In this document: in pieces, positions 1 to 7,313 of the stretch
How the letters are laid out: every line of letters starts with the position of its first letter
Numbering within the stretch: position 1 is the stretch's first letter
Assembly: GCA_017458025.1 (NCBI GenBank)
Contig: JAFTGG010000130.1
Coordinates: 1 to 18,743, forward strand
Length of the DNA: 18,743 bases
Source of the DNA: Oscillospiraceae bacterium
Lineage (GTDB): Bacteria; Bacillota; Clostridia; Oscillospirales; Oscillospiraceae
Direction of reading: 5' to 3'
Program-made: the position numbers and the translations under genes
The notes under the pieces: generated by a model
What the model saw: the letters and a program-made list of their open reading frames with translations, nothing else
Databases searched by the model: none
What the model was told of the DNA's origin: nothing

Positions 1-1272
1 GGCGGGTCCGGCCGGCGCAGTCGGCGCGGGAGCGGGCGCTTCCTCACGGCGGACATAATCCGATACGCGCGCCTTGCCACCCAGCTCGCCGAGGTCGCTC
101 GCGGGGATACGCGTCTGAAACGCTGCGGGCTTCTGTGTCGGCGCGGCGGTCGCTTTTGCGGGCGCGGCGGGTTTCGCGTTGCCCTGCGTCGCGCGGAACT
201 GCTCCGCGGTCATGGTTTGGTAGAAGTCATTGCGCGGGTTTTGCGCCTGCCCGACCGGCTTCTGCGCTTCCTGCGCGGGCTTCGCCTCGCGGTCGAGCGC
301 GTCCGTCACGCCGTGGTACACGAGATCGAACACGGCCTTTTCGTTGACGAACTTGACGATGGTCTTGGCGGGGTGGACGTTCACGTCCACCATGTCGAAC
401 GGCAGCGTCACGAACAGCACACAACCAGGGAACTTGCCCTTCATGATGCGGTTGGCGTACGCCTCCTCCGTCGCGGCGGTCAAAAGCTGCGACTTGACGA
501 GGCGGCCGTTGACGAAGAACGTCTGCATGCCGCGCGTGCCGCGCCCGCAGAGCGGGCGGGTCACGAAGCCGTCCGCCGCCAGCTCGCCGTCGCGGCCCTT
601 GACGTCGACGAGCCCGAGCGTAAATTCGCGGCCCAGCGCCGAGTAGACGGCGGACTTGAGCGTACCGTCGCCGGGGGTATGGAGCGTTTCTTCGCCGTCC
701 TTTAAGAGCTTGAACGAGATATCTGGGTGCGAGAGCGCGAGGTGCGTCACGATGCCGGAGATGGCGGTCGCCTCCGCGCTGTCGCGCTTCATGAACTTGA
801 GGCGGGCGGGCGTATTGTAAAAGAGGTCGCGCACGATGACGCTGGTGCCCTCGGGGCAGCCCGCGTCCGCCACCTCGCCGGGGACGCCGCCTTCGAGGTG
901 CAGCGTCGCGCCGCTCGTCGCGCCGCGCTCGCGGGTGAAGATATCGAGCCGCGAGACGGACGAAATGGCGGCGAGCGCCTCGCCGCGAAAGCCCAGCGTG
1001 CCGATGGCGGCGAGGTCCTCCGCGGCGCGCAGCTTGCTCGTCGCGTGGCGCAAAAATGCCGTCGGCAGCTCTGGGGGCGCGATGCCGCAGCCGTCGTCGC
1101 TGACGCGGAGGTAGGTCATGCCGCCGTCCTGAATCTCGACCGTGACGGCGGTCGCGCCCGCGTCGATGGCGTTTTCGAGCAGCTCCTTGGCGACGCTCGC
1201 GGGACGCTCGACGACCTCGCCCGCGGCGATCAGGTCGGCGACGTGTGGGGAGAGTTGTTGGATATGGGGCAT
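1..1272 (-). CDS. mutL: DNA mismatch repair protein MutL (3' end beyond left edge)
   Basis: MutL is a homodimeric GHKL ATPase that couples mismatch recognition by MutS to strand removal. The reading frame is open from the ATG at 1272 to the first base of the window, giving 424 N-terminal residues. Visible GHKL motifs are AAGEVVERPASV (residues 16-27) leading into KELLEN with the presumed catalytic Glu30 and Mg-binding Asn34, SDDGCGI (58-64) and GFRGEAL (94-100). The transducer domain follows (FFVNGR, and a VDVNVHPAK segment typical of MutL), and the visible end is the Ala/Pro/Gln-rich linker. The C-terminal dimerisation/endonuclease domain is outside the window, so I cannot tell whether this MutL carries the endonuclease motif. 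An AAGGAGG site at 1279-1285 lies 6 bases before the start and overlaps the stop of the upstream membrane protease gene, so the two are probably cotranscribed with mutS. Confidence 0.96.
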   Translation of the reverse strand, partial: MPHIQQLSPHVADLIAAGEVVERPASVAKELLENAIDAGATAVTVEIQDGGMTYLRVSDDGCGIAPPELPTAFLRHATSKLRAAEDLAAIGTLGFRGEALAAISSVSRLDIFTRERGATSGATLHLEGGVPGEVADAGCPEGTSVIVRDLFYNTPARLKFMKRDSAEATAISGIVTHLALSHPDISFKLLKDGEETLHTPGDGTLKSAVYSALGREFTLGLVDVKGRDGELAADGFVTRPLCGRGTRGMQTFFVNGRLVKSQLLTAATEEAYANRIMKGKFPGCVLFVTLPFDMVDVNVHPAKTIVKFVNEKAVFDLVYHGVTDALDREAKPAQEAQKPVGQAQNPRNDFYQTMTAEQFRATQGNAKPAAPAKATAAPTQKPAAFQTRIPASDLGELGGKARVSDYVRREEAPAPAPTAPAGPA

Positions 1273-1283
1273 GGTGCGCCTCC

Positions 1284-1997
1284 TTACGTTAAAATGACGA
1301 ACAGCGCCAGCGCGTTGACAACAGCGTGCAGCAGGATCGAAGTCCACAGCGTGCCGGAGCGGTCGTACGCCCACGCGAACACGAGCCCCGGCACGAGGTA
1401 TTGCGCCATCAGCGTCAGGTAACTCAGGTCCCACGCCGAAAGCGCGAACGTCCAGACGTGCAGAAACGCGAACAGCAGGCTTGATACCGCATAGGCGACG
1501 ACGCGGCTTTTCTCCTTGACGCAGCCGAATACAAGGCCGCGGAACAGCACCTCCTCGACGAACGGCGCGAGGAACACGACGATCAGCGCCGTCGTGCGCG
1601 GCGCGGCGCTCACCTGCGCGGCGATGGTCGTATCGTTCAGATTGGTGCGGCTGTGGAAAAACAAATTCGCGATACGGTACATCAGCTCGTTCGCGCCGTA
1701 AAACACCAGCAGCGACAGGAACAGCGTTCCGAGCGAGCGGTTGAGGCTGTCGAAAAACTTTGTGGTCGTCGCGCCGATATAGCCGTGGAAGATGACGAGC
1801 GTCACCGCGAACAGGATATAGTAATACAGCGCGTTTTGCAGCCCCGCGTCGATCCTCGTGTCGAGCAGCACCTCAAAGAGCGCGAACAGCCGGTCGGCCA
1901 AAAGCGGCATCACCAGCAGGTAGACGACGAAGAAGATCGTGCCCGCAAGGCGTTCGGTATGGTTCATGCTTGTGGTCGCGGCGGCTTTCCTCGCCAT
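1284..1997 (-). CDS. CPBP family intramembrane metalloprotease (Abi/CAAX-like)
   Basis: The 237-residue product is mostly hydrophobic, with several predicted transmembrane helices (for example residues 20-45, 56-75, 89-103, 136-157, 167-180, 193-211 and 219-236). It carries the three CPBP/Abi signature motifs: EEVLFRG at 148-154 (paired Glu and Arg), FAFLH at 176-180 and HAVVN at 224-228. These residues are expected to form the metal-dependent active site within the membrane. Family members include CAAX prenyl proteases and bacteriocin self-immunity proteins; the substrate here cannot be inferred. The gene sits between mutS (30-base gap) and mutL (11-base gap, with mutL's ribosome binding site overlapping this stop), so it is likely cotranscribed with the repair genes. 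The start at 1997 follows a GGGGGG/TGAGGA stretch; the alternative Met11 has no ribosome binding site. Confidence 0.88.
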   Translation of the reverse strand: MARKAAATTSMNHTERLAGTIFFVVYLLVMPLLADRLFALFEVLLDTRIDAGLQNALYYYILFAVTLVIFHGYIGATTTKFFDSLNRSLGTLFLSLLVFYGANELMYRIANLFFHSRTNLNDTTIAAQVSAAPRTTALIVVFLAPFVEEVLFRGLVFGCVKEKSRVVAYAVSSLLFAFLHVWTFALSAWDLSYLTLMAQYLVPGLVFAWAYDRSGTLWTSILLHAVVNALALFVILT

Positions 1998-2027
1998 GTC
2001 CTCACCCCCCTGCCTCTTTCTGTCGGG

Positions 2028-4619
2028 TCACTGTAATTTCTGCTTCAGCTCGTAGAGCAATTGCATCGCCTCGATGGGCGTCATCGTCTCGACTTGGGCG
2101 CGGCGGAGGCTGTCAAGCGCTTCCGCTTCACCGATGGCGGTCATGCTGAGCTGCTCCTCCTCCTTGCGAGGGGCGGGCTGGTACGCGCCGCCTTTTTCTA
2201 GGTCGGCGAGGATCGCCTTCGCGCGGCTCACGACCTCCTTCGGCAGGCCCGCCAGCGTCGCGACCTCGATGCCGTAGCTGCGGTCCGCGCCGCCGGGGAC
2301 GATCTTGCGCAGAAAGATCAGCTCCTCGCCGCGCTTTTTGATGGAGATATTGTAGTTTTTGACGCCGGAGAGCGTGTTTTCCAGCTCCGTCAGCTCGTGG
2401 TAGTGCGTCGCGAACAGCGTCTTCGCGCCCAGCTTGCGCGGGCTCGCGCAGTGCTCCAGCACGGCGCGGGCGATGCTCATGCCGTCGAAGGTCGACGTGC
2501 CGCGGCCGATCTCGTCGAGAATCAGCAGCGAGCGCGGCGTCGCCTGACGCATGATCTCCGCGACCTCGCTCATCTCCACCATAAACGTCGACTGCCCGCC
2601 GGCTAAGTCGTCGCTCGCGCCGATACGGGTGAAGATACGGTCCACCACGCCGATGCGCGCGCTCTTGGCGGGGACGAACGAGCCGATCTGCGCCATCAGC
2701 GTGATGAGCGCGACCTGACGCATATAGGTGGATTTGCCCGCCATGTTGGGTCCCGTGATGATGGAGACGCGGTTCTCCTTTTCGCCCATGTAGGTGTCGT
2801 TCGGCACGAACAGCGAGTCCTTTAAAACGCGCTCGACCACGGGGTGGCGGCCGTCGTGGATCTCGATCACGCCGCTGTCGTCCACCGTCGGGCAGCAGTA
2901 GTTGTATTTCACCGCGACCGTCGCGAACGAGCAGAGCGTGTCCAGCTCCGCGATGACGGCGGCGGTCTTCTGAATACGCTCCGCCTCGGCGGTCACGCTG
3001 TCGCGCAGCGCGGAGAACAGCTCATATTCCAGCGCGTTGAGCCGGTCGCCGGAGGTCAGGATATCCTGCTCCAAATCCTTGAGCTCCTGCGTGACAAAGC
3101 GCTCGCCATTGACCAGCGTCTGCTTGCGGATGTAGTCCTCCGGCACCTGATCCTTGAAGGAGTTCGACACCTCGATGTAGTAGCCGAAGACCTTGTTGTA
3201 GCCGATGCGGAGCGTGCGGATACCCGTGCGCTCCTTCTCGCGCTCCACGATAGCGGGGATCAGGTTCTTGCCGCCGTCGTGGATCTCGCGCAGACGGTCG
3301 ACCTCGGCGTTGAAGCCGTCGCGAATGAAGCCGCCCTCGCGCACCGAAAACGGCGGATCGTCGCAGAGCGTGTCACGGATCTGCTCCGCCACGTCGACAA
3401 GAGTATCCAAATTGTTATATAATTCGGCAAGTTTACTGTTTGTAAACGGTTTTAGCTGTTCCTTCACCGCGCTCAGCTTCTCGATGGAGGCGCGGAGCGA
3501 CGCGAAGTCGCGTCCGCCCGCGTTGCCGTAGACGATGCGGCCGATCAGGCGCTCCATGTCGGCGATGCCGGTCATGGCGAGGGTCAGCTCCTCCCGCGCC
3601 ATCGTCAGGCGCACGAGGGCCTCCACCGCGCTTTGGCGGCGGTTGATCTCCGCCGCGTCCCGCAGCGGACGCTCCAGATACGAGCGCAGGCAGCGCGCGC
3701 CCATAGCGGTCTTGGTCCTGTCCAGCACCCAAAGGAGGCTGCCGCGCTTTTCCTTGTTGCGGAGCGTCTCGGTCAGTTCGAGGTTGCGGCGCGCGGACAA
3801 ATCCAGCTCCATGAAGCGGCCCAGCTCGTAGTATTCGAGGCGGTTGATGTAGGCGAGGTCGGTTTTCTGCGTCTCGTGCAGATAGCTGAGCAGCCCGCCG
3901 AGCGCCAGCGCCGCGGCGGGATTGTTGCGCGGCAGGTTGGCGTAGGCTTCTTCGCCGTACTGCGCGAGAACCGATTTTTCCGCGGCGCGCAAGTCAAAAC
4001 GCTTGTCAGCGTTCTCGACGGCGCAGTTCAGCTTTTGGCGCAAAAGCCCGGCGATGGCCGTATGCTGATACGCGCCGTCGTTGAGCACCGCCTCGGCGGG
4101 CGTGAAGCGCACCAGCTCGTTGGCAAGATGCTCGGCGCGGTCGTCGCCGGAGAACGCGGTGACGTGGGTGTGGCCCGTCGACATGTCGCAGAAGGCGACG
4201 CCCGCGTTCTGTTCGTCCAAGAACACGCCCGCGAGGAAGTTGCCGCGGTTCGCGTCGAGGCTCTGGGAGTCGATGACGGTGCCGGGGGTGACGACGCGGA
4301 TAATGTCGCGCTTGACGAGGCCCTTGGCGAGCGCGGGGTCCTCGGTCTGCTCGCAGATGGCGACCTTGTAGCCCTTGGCGATGAGGCGGGCGATGTAGCC
4401 GTCGCTGGAGTGGTACGGCACGCCGCACATCGGGGTCTGGTCCTCCTTCGCCTTGCCGCGGTCGCGGGTGGTGAGGGTGAGGTCAAGCTCGCGGGACGCG
4501 GTGATGGCGTCCTCCTCGAACATCTCGTAGAAGTCGCCGAGGCGGAAGAACAGGATCTCGTCCGGATGCTGTTCCTTGATCTCGAGATATTGTTTCATCA
4601 TGGGGGTGAGTTCGGACAT
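2028..4619 (-). CDS. mutS: DNA mismatch repair protein MutS
   Basis: MutS recognises mispairs and small loops and recruits MutL. From the ATG at 4619 the product is 863 residues, normal for bacterial MutS. The mismatch-contacting Phe-X-Glu triad is present as F30-Y31-E32 in GDFYEMF. The ATPase shows Walker A GPNMAGKS (623-630), STFMVEM (677-683), Walker B LLILDEIGRGTST (698-710, D702/E703) and the THYHEL element (738-743). The C-terminal tail (about 820-863) carries a helix-like segment as in tetramerising MutS proteins. The open frame extends upstream to an ATG at 4772, but those 51 residues are low-complexity readthrough of hairpin-rich DNA and do not resemble MutS, so I reject that start. 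A GGGGG stretch sits 7 bases before 4619. The start codon lies inside a 15-base palindrome. It is followed by the CPBP gene and mutL. Confidence 0.97.
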   Translation of the reverse strand: MSELTPMMKQYLEIKEQHPDEILFFRLGDFYEMFEEDAITASRELDLTLTTRDRGKAKEDQTPMCGVPYHSSDGYIARLIAKGYKVAICEQTEDPALAKGLVKRDIIRVVTPGTVIDSQSLDANRGNFLAGVFLDEQNAGVAFCDMSTGHTHVTAFSGDDRAEHLANELVRFTPAEAVLNDGAYQHTAIAGLLRQKLNCAVENADKRFDLRAAEKSVLAQYGEEAYANLPRNNPAAALALGGLLSYLHETQKTDLAYINRLEYYELGRFMELDLSARRNLELTETLRNKEKRGSLLWVLDRTKTAMGARCLRSYLERPLRDAAEINRRQSAVEALVRLTMAREELTLAMTGIADMERLIGRIVYGNAGGRDFASLRASIEKLSAVKEQLKPFTNSKLAELYNNLDTLVDVAEQIRDTLCDDPPFSVREGGFIRDGFNAEVDRLREIHDGGKNLIPAIVEREKERTGIRTLRIGYNKVFGYYIEVSNSFKDQVPEDYIRKQTLVNGERFVTQELKDLEQDILTSGDRLNALEYELFSALRDSVTAEAERIQKTAAVIAELDTLCSFATVAVKYNYCCPTVDDSGVIEIHDGRHPVVERVLKDSLFVPNDTYMGEKENRVSIITGPNMAGKSTYMRQVALITLMAQIGSFVPAKSARIGVVDRIFTRIGASDDLAGGQSTFMVEMSEVAEIMRQATPRSLLILDEIGRGTSTFDGMSIARAVLEHCASPRKLGAKTLFATHYHELTELENTLSGVKNYNISIKKRGEELIFLRKIVPGGADRSYGIEVATLAGLPKEVVSRAKAILADLEKGGAYQPAPRKEEEQLSMTAIGEAEALDSLRRAQVETMTPIEAMQLLYELKQKLQ

Positions 4620-4628
4620 GGCATGTCC
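4614..4628. repeat. Palindrome spanning the mutS start codon
   Basis: Seven bases (GGACATG) are repeated in inverted order around a single central base, so the mutS ATG (4617-4619) and an out-of-frame ATG five bases upstream (4622-4624) are the two arms. Folding in mRNA would be weak because the loop is one base. It matters mainly because it presents two possible ATG codons in different frames right after the ribosome binding site. Confidence 0.6.
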
Positions 4629-4761
4629 CCCGCTTTCTCTCTTTTTCGCAGGAGGTTCCGCCTGCGGGCGGCTTTGCAGGGTGCTTCCCCCTGCCCAATC
4701 GAGGCGCCGTGCATCGTCTGAAACCGCTTTTCTCTTTTGATAAAGAAAAGGCGGCGTCAGG
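4629..4761. other. Hairpin-rich intergenic island between the MBL hydrolase gene and mutS
   Basis: No gene is supported in this stretch. Three inverted repeats lie in a row: 4647-4666 (CGCAGG / CCTGCG, 8-base loop), 4676-4694 (GCAGGG / CCCTGC, 7-base loop) and 4724-4754 (CCGC-TTTTC-TTT against AAA-GAAAA-GCGG with small bulges). The last begins 8 bases after the hydrolase stop and could act as a weak terminator, but there is no uninterrupted T-run after it on either strand. The layout resembles a small interspersed repeat element more than a simple terminator; that is inference. Confidence 0.5.
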
Positions 4762-5592
4762 TTAAAGCGCAAACTCGCTGCCGGAATGCATCGCGACCAA
4801 TTGGTCGCCGAGGATTTCTTTCAGGATATCGAACGGCTCCTGACCGGTGCAGTGGCCGGTGTAATACACCGTGTTCGGGCGCGCAGCCAGCTCCTTCGCG
4901 ATGCCCTCGATCAGCTCGCGCGGCTCGACGACGCCGCCGAGGCCCGGGTTGACGAGGTGAAAGCCCGCGAACACCGCGTCGGGCGCGCGGCCGAGGATCT
5001 TCTCCGCGCCGCGCAGAATGTTCACGACGCCGCCGTGCGCGCAGCCGCCGAACAGCGCCGCCCTGCCGCCCTCCGTAACGATGAGGTGCTGCTCGTGGCG
5101 GAACTCGTCCATCGGGTAGTCGTCGCCGACCTTCTCGCGCAGCGTGTCGTTCGCGTGCGACCAATAGTCGCGCGTCAGGCCGCCGGAGAACAGCGTCAGC
5201 TCGTCGTCGATGGTCGTGACGCCCTCGGCAAGGCGGAAACGGGCCTCGTACTTTTTGAGCGACTTGTCGAGCCCGATGAACGCGCACTTGGTCGGGGTCA
5301 CGACGTAGTAGCTGCCCCAGGCTTCTTTTTGCAGGTACACCGGCGCGTGGCCGTTGCGCTTGCAGAACAGCTCCAGCCCGCCGCAGTGGTCGTTGTGCGC
5401 GTGGGAGAGGAACGCCGTGTCCACCGCCGCGATATCGACGCCGAGCTTTTCGGCGTTTTCAAGGAACATCGCGTTGGGGCCCATGTCAAAGAGGACGCTG
5501 TGCTTGTCCGTCGCGACGTGCATGGACAGGCCGTGCGCGCAGCCCACGTCGGCGCGGCAGACGGTGTTTTCGAGCAAAACGGTGATTTTCAT
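4762..5592 (-). CDS. MBL-fold metallohydrolase, COG1237-like
   Basis: The 276-residue protein has the metallo-beta-lactamase fold metal motif HAHNDH (H64, H66, D68, H69), LFDMG (34-38), FGGCAHGGVVNI (181-192, H186) and YTGHCTG (244-250, H247). The GCAHGGVVNI and GHCTG signatures are characteristic of the group often labelled 7,8-dihydropterin-6-yl-methyl-4-(beta-D-ribofuranosyl)aminobenzene 5'-phosphate synthase-like (COG1237). That name derives from a methanogen enzyme and is probably not the bacterial activity; the substrate here is unknown. No signal peptide is visible, so it is likely cytoplasmic. GAGGT lies 6 bases before the ATG at 5592. It lies between miaB and mutS, separated from each by structured DNA of 170 and 142 bases. 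Confidence 0.87.
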   Translation of the reverse strand: MKITVLLENTVCRADVGCAHGLSMHVATDKHSVLFDMGPNAMFLENAEKLGVDIAAVDTAFLSHAHNDHCGGLELFCKRNGHAPVYLQKEAWGSYYVVTPTKCAFIGLDKSLKKYEARFRLAEGVTTIDDELTLFSGGLTRDYWSHANDTLREKVGDDYPMDEFRHEQHLIVTEGGRAALFGGCAHGGVVNILRGAEKILGRAPDAVFAGFHLVNPGLGGVVEPRELIEGIAKELAARPNTVYYTGHCTGQEPFDILKEILGDQLVAMHSGSEFAL

Positions 5593-5762
5593 GGTGACCT
5601 CGCTTTCCGCGACCCCATTTCTTCTTTCGTCTTGCCGAAAGAAGAAACGGTGCCGCCCGTCAAAGAAGAAAGATGCTTTCGCGTGTCGGCGCGATGTGCC
5701 GTTGTTTCCGGCGCTCCTCGTCGATACGGCTCGTCTCGATTTTTACGATGCGGGTCGCGGCT
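5593..5762. other. miaB to MBL hydrolase intergenic region with a perfect 12-bp inverted repeat
   Basis: A perfect 12-base inverted repeat has arms at 5618-5629 and 5636-5647 with a 6-base loop. Ten bases of the same motif (AAAGAAGAAA on the plus strand) occur again at 5662-5671, so two copies could compete to pair with one partner arm. No T-run follows on the minus strand, so it is not a textbook terminator for miaB. A minus-strand frame ending at 5660 gives a charged, non-repetitive tail, but it has no start codon or ribosome binding site of its own inside the gap. Confidence 0.6.
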
Positions 5763-7199
5763 CTATGCTTCGTTCGAGGCGGCGCCCGCGGTGACTGCCC
5801 CGTACAGCGCCCAGGTGTTGCTGTTCGTGATCTCGACCTCGGCAAAGCTGCCGATCAGCGCTTTATCGCCCTTTGCGCGCACCAGCCGGTTGCCCTCCGT
5901 GCGGCAGGACAGCGGGTAGTCCTTATCGTCGCTCTCGCCGTCGACGAGCACGCGGACGGTTTTGCCGACGTAGGCGGCATGCTTTTCCGCGCTGTAGCCG
6001 TTCTGCACGTCCAGCAGGCGGTCGAACCACTTCTGCTTCTCCGCGCGCGGCACGGGGTCGTCCATTTCCGCGGCGGGCGTGCCCGGGCGCGGCGAGAAAA
6101 TGAACGTGAACAGCGCGTCGAACCTCGCCTCTTTCACAAGGGATATTGTGTCCGCCGCCTCCGCCTCCGTCTCGCCGGGGAAGCCGATGATGACGTCGCT
6201 CGTCAGCACGAGGCCCGGCATGACCTTGCGGGCGTAGTTGATAAGCCGCATGTACCCGTCGCGGGTGTAGGGGCGGCGCATCGCTTTTAAAACGCGGTCG
6301 TTGCCCGACTGCACCGGCAGGTGCAGGCTTTTCGCGACGTGGGCGCAGCGCGCCATCGTGTCGAACAGCTTTTCCGTCGCGTCCTTCGGCTGGCTCGACA
6401 TAAAGCGGAGCCAATAGTCGCCCTCTATCGCGTCGATGGCGGCGAGCAGGTCGGCAAAGTCGTAGTCCAAGTCCAGATCATTGCCGTAGCTGTTGACGTT
6501 CTGGCCGAGAAGGTAGATTTCCTTATATCCCGCCTCGATCAGCTCGCGGCACTCCGCGACGATCTTCTCAGGGTCGCGGCTGCGCTCGCGGCCGCGGACG
6601 TAGGGCACGATACAGTACGAGCAGAAGTTGTCGCAGCCGTACATGATGCTCACCCACGCGCGCACCGTGCCGTCGCGCCGGACGGGCAGGTCCTCGGCGA
6701 TGCGCCCGTGCTCGTCGTCGATGGCAAACGCGCGCTTGTGCGTCTTCAGCACGCCGTATAAAAGCTCCGGTAGGCGCCACTCCGCCTGCGGGCCGAGCAC
6801 GAGGTCGACGTGGCGGTAGCTCTCGCGCACCTTTTCGGCGATGCGGGGCTGCTGCGCCATGCAGCCGCAGAGGACGATGATCTGCTCCGGATTCGCCTCT
6901 TTTGTGTGCGTCAGCTCGCCGAGCATGCCGAACACGCGCTTTTCCGCGTGTTCGCGGACGGCGCAGGTGTTGAGCAGCACCACGTCGGCGGCGTTTTCGT
7001 CGTCGGTCATCTCAAAGCCCATCTCGCGGAGCATGCCCGCGAGGGTCTCGCCGTCGGCGACGTTCTGCTGGCAGCCGAAGGTGTCGACCAGCGCGAGCGG
7101 CGCGCGCGGCAGCTCGCCGCTGATGGCGCGGAGCCTGCGCATGTATTCCTTTTGCCGCGCAAGCTCCTCCGCGCTCACGAGCACTTCTCTGCGTTCCAA
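5763..7199 (-). CDS. miaB: tRNA-2-methylthio-N6-dimethylallyladenosine synthase MiaB
   Basis: MiaB is a radical-SAM methylthiotransferase that adds the 2-methylthio group to i6A37 in tRNAs reading U-starting codons. From the TTG at 7199 the product is 478 residues. The N-terminal UPF0004 domain provides cysteines in TFGCQQN (C43), NTCAVRE (C79) and CGCMAQ (C113) for the auxiliary [4Fe-4S] cluster. The radical-SAM CxxxCxxC motif is GCDNFCSYC (C189, C193, C196), followed by IVPYVRGRE. A C-terminal TRAM domain (about 410-467) should bind tRNA. I chose TTG at 7199 because GGAGGG (7208-7213) sits 8 bases upstream of it, whereas the in-frame ATG at 7223 lies upstream of that site and nearly at the predicted transcript start. 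The stop is TAG. The NCAVRE and i6A-type signatures favour MiaB over MtaB or RimO. Confidence 0.95.
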   Translation of the reverse strand: MERREVLVSAEELARQKEYMRRLRAISGELPRAPLALVDTFGCQQNVADGETLAGMLREMGFEMTDDENAADVVLLNTCAVREHAEKRVFGMLGELTHTKEANPEQIIVLCGCMAQQPRIAEKVRESYRHVDLVLGPQAEWRLPELLYGVLKTHKRAFAIDDEHGRIAEDLPVRRDGTVRAWVSIMYGCDNFCSYCIVPYVRGRERSRDPEKIVAECRELIEAGYKEIYLLGQNVNSYGNDLDLDYDFADLLAAIDAIEGDYWLRFMSSQPKDATEKLFDTMARCAHVAKSLHLPVQSGNDRVLKAMRRPYTRDGYMRLINYARKVMPGLVLTSDVIIGFPGETEAEAADTISLVKEARFDALFTFIFSPRPGTPAAEMDDPVPRAEKQKWFDRLLDVQNGYSAEKHAAYVGKTVRVLVDGESDDKDYPLSCRTEGNRLVRAKGDKALIGSFAEVEITNSNTWALYGAVTAGAASNEA

Positions 7200-7207
7200 A
7201 GATACAA

Positions 7208-7213
7208 CCCTCC
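7208..7213 (-). promoter_or_regulatory. Ribosome binding site that sets the miaB start
   Basis: GGAGGG on the minus strand, 8 bases before a TTG codon. It lies inside the reading frame of the longer ATG-initiated version, which therefore looks incorrect. Confidence 0.7.
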
Positions 7214-7237
7214 ACGTTGACATACTTTAACTGATAC

Positions 7238-7266
7238 AATTTATCACAAACAACGTCCACTTGCAA
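7238..7266 (-). promoter_or_regulatory. Predicted sigmaA-type promoter of miaB
   Basis: Minus strand: -35 TTGCAA (7261-7266), 17-base spacer, -10 TAAATT (7238-7243, 4 of 6 consensus). The transcript would begin near 7231, leaving a leader of about 30 bases before the TTG. The -35 hexamer is palindromic and is the same DNA used by the divergent dehydrogenase promoter. Confidence 0.55.
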
Positions 7267-7289
7267 GAAAAACCGCGGCGCTGTATAAT
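7261..7289 (+). promoter_or_regulatory. Predicted sigmaA-type promoter of the SDR gene
   Basis: -35 TTGCAA (7261-7266), 17-base spacer, and a perfect -10 TATAAT (7284-7289). Transcription would start about 7295-7297, giving a very short leader that contains the purine-rich ribosome binding site GGGGGGAT just before the ATG at 7314. Confidence 0.8.
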
Positions 7290-7313
7290 CTCTGTGAAAC
7301 GGGGGGATACCGC

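Noticed and set aside
4620..4772. N-terminal extension of MutS to the ATG at 4772
   Set aside because: The 51 extra residues come from hairpin-rich spacer DNA, do not resemble MutS, and begin inside the 3' end of the MBL gene.
5660..5845. Short minus-strand frame overlapping the end of miaB
   Set aside because: Its tail looks protein-like, but its only ATG lies inside miaB in another frame and has no ribosome binding site.
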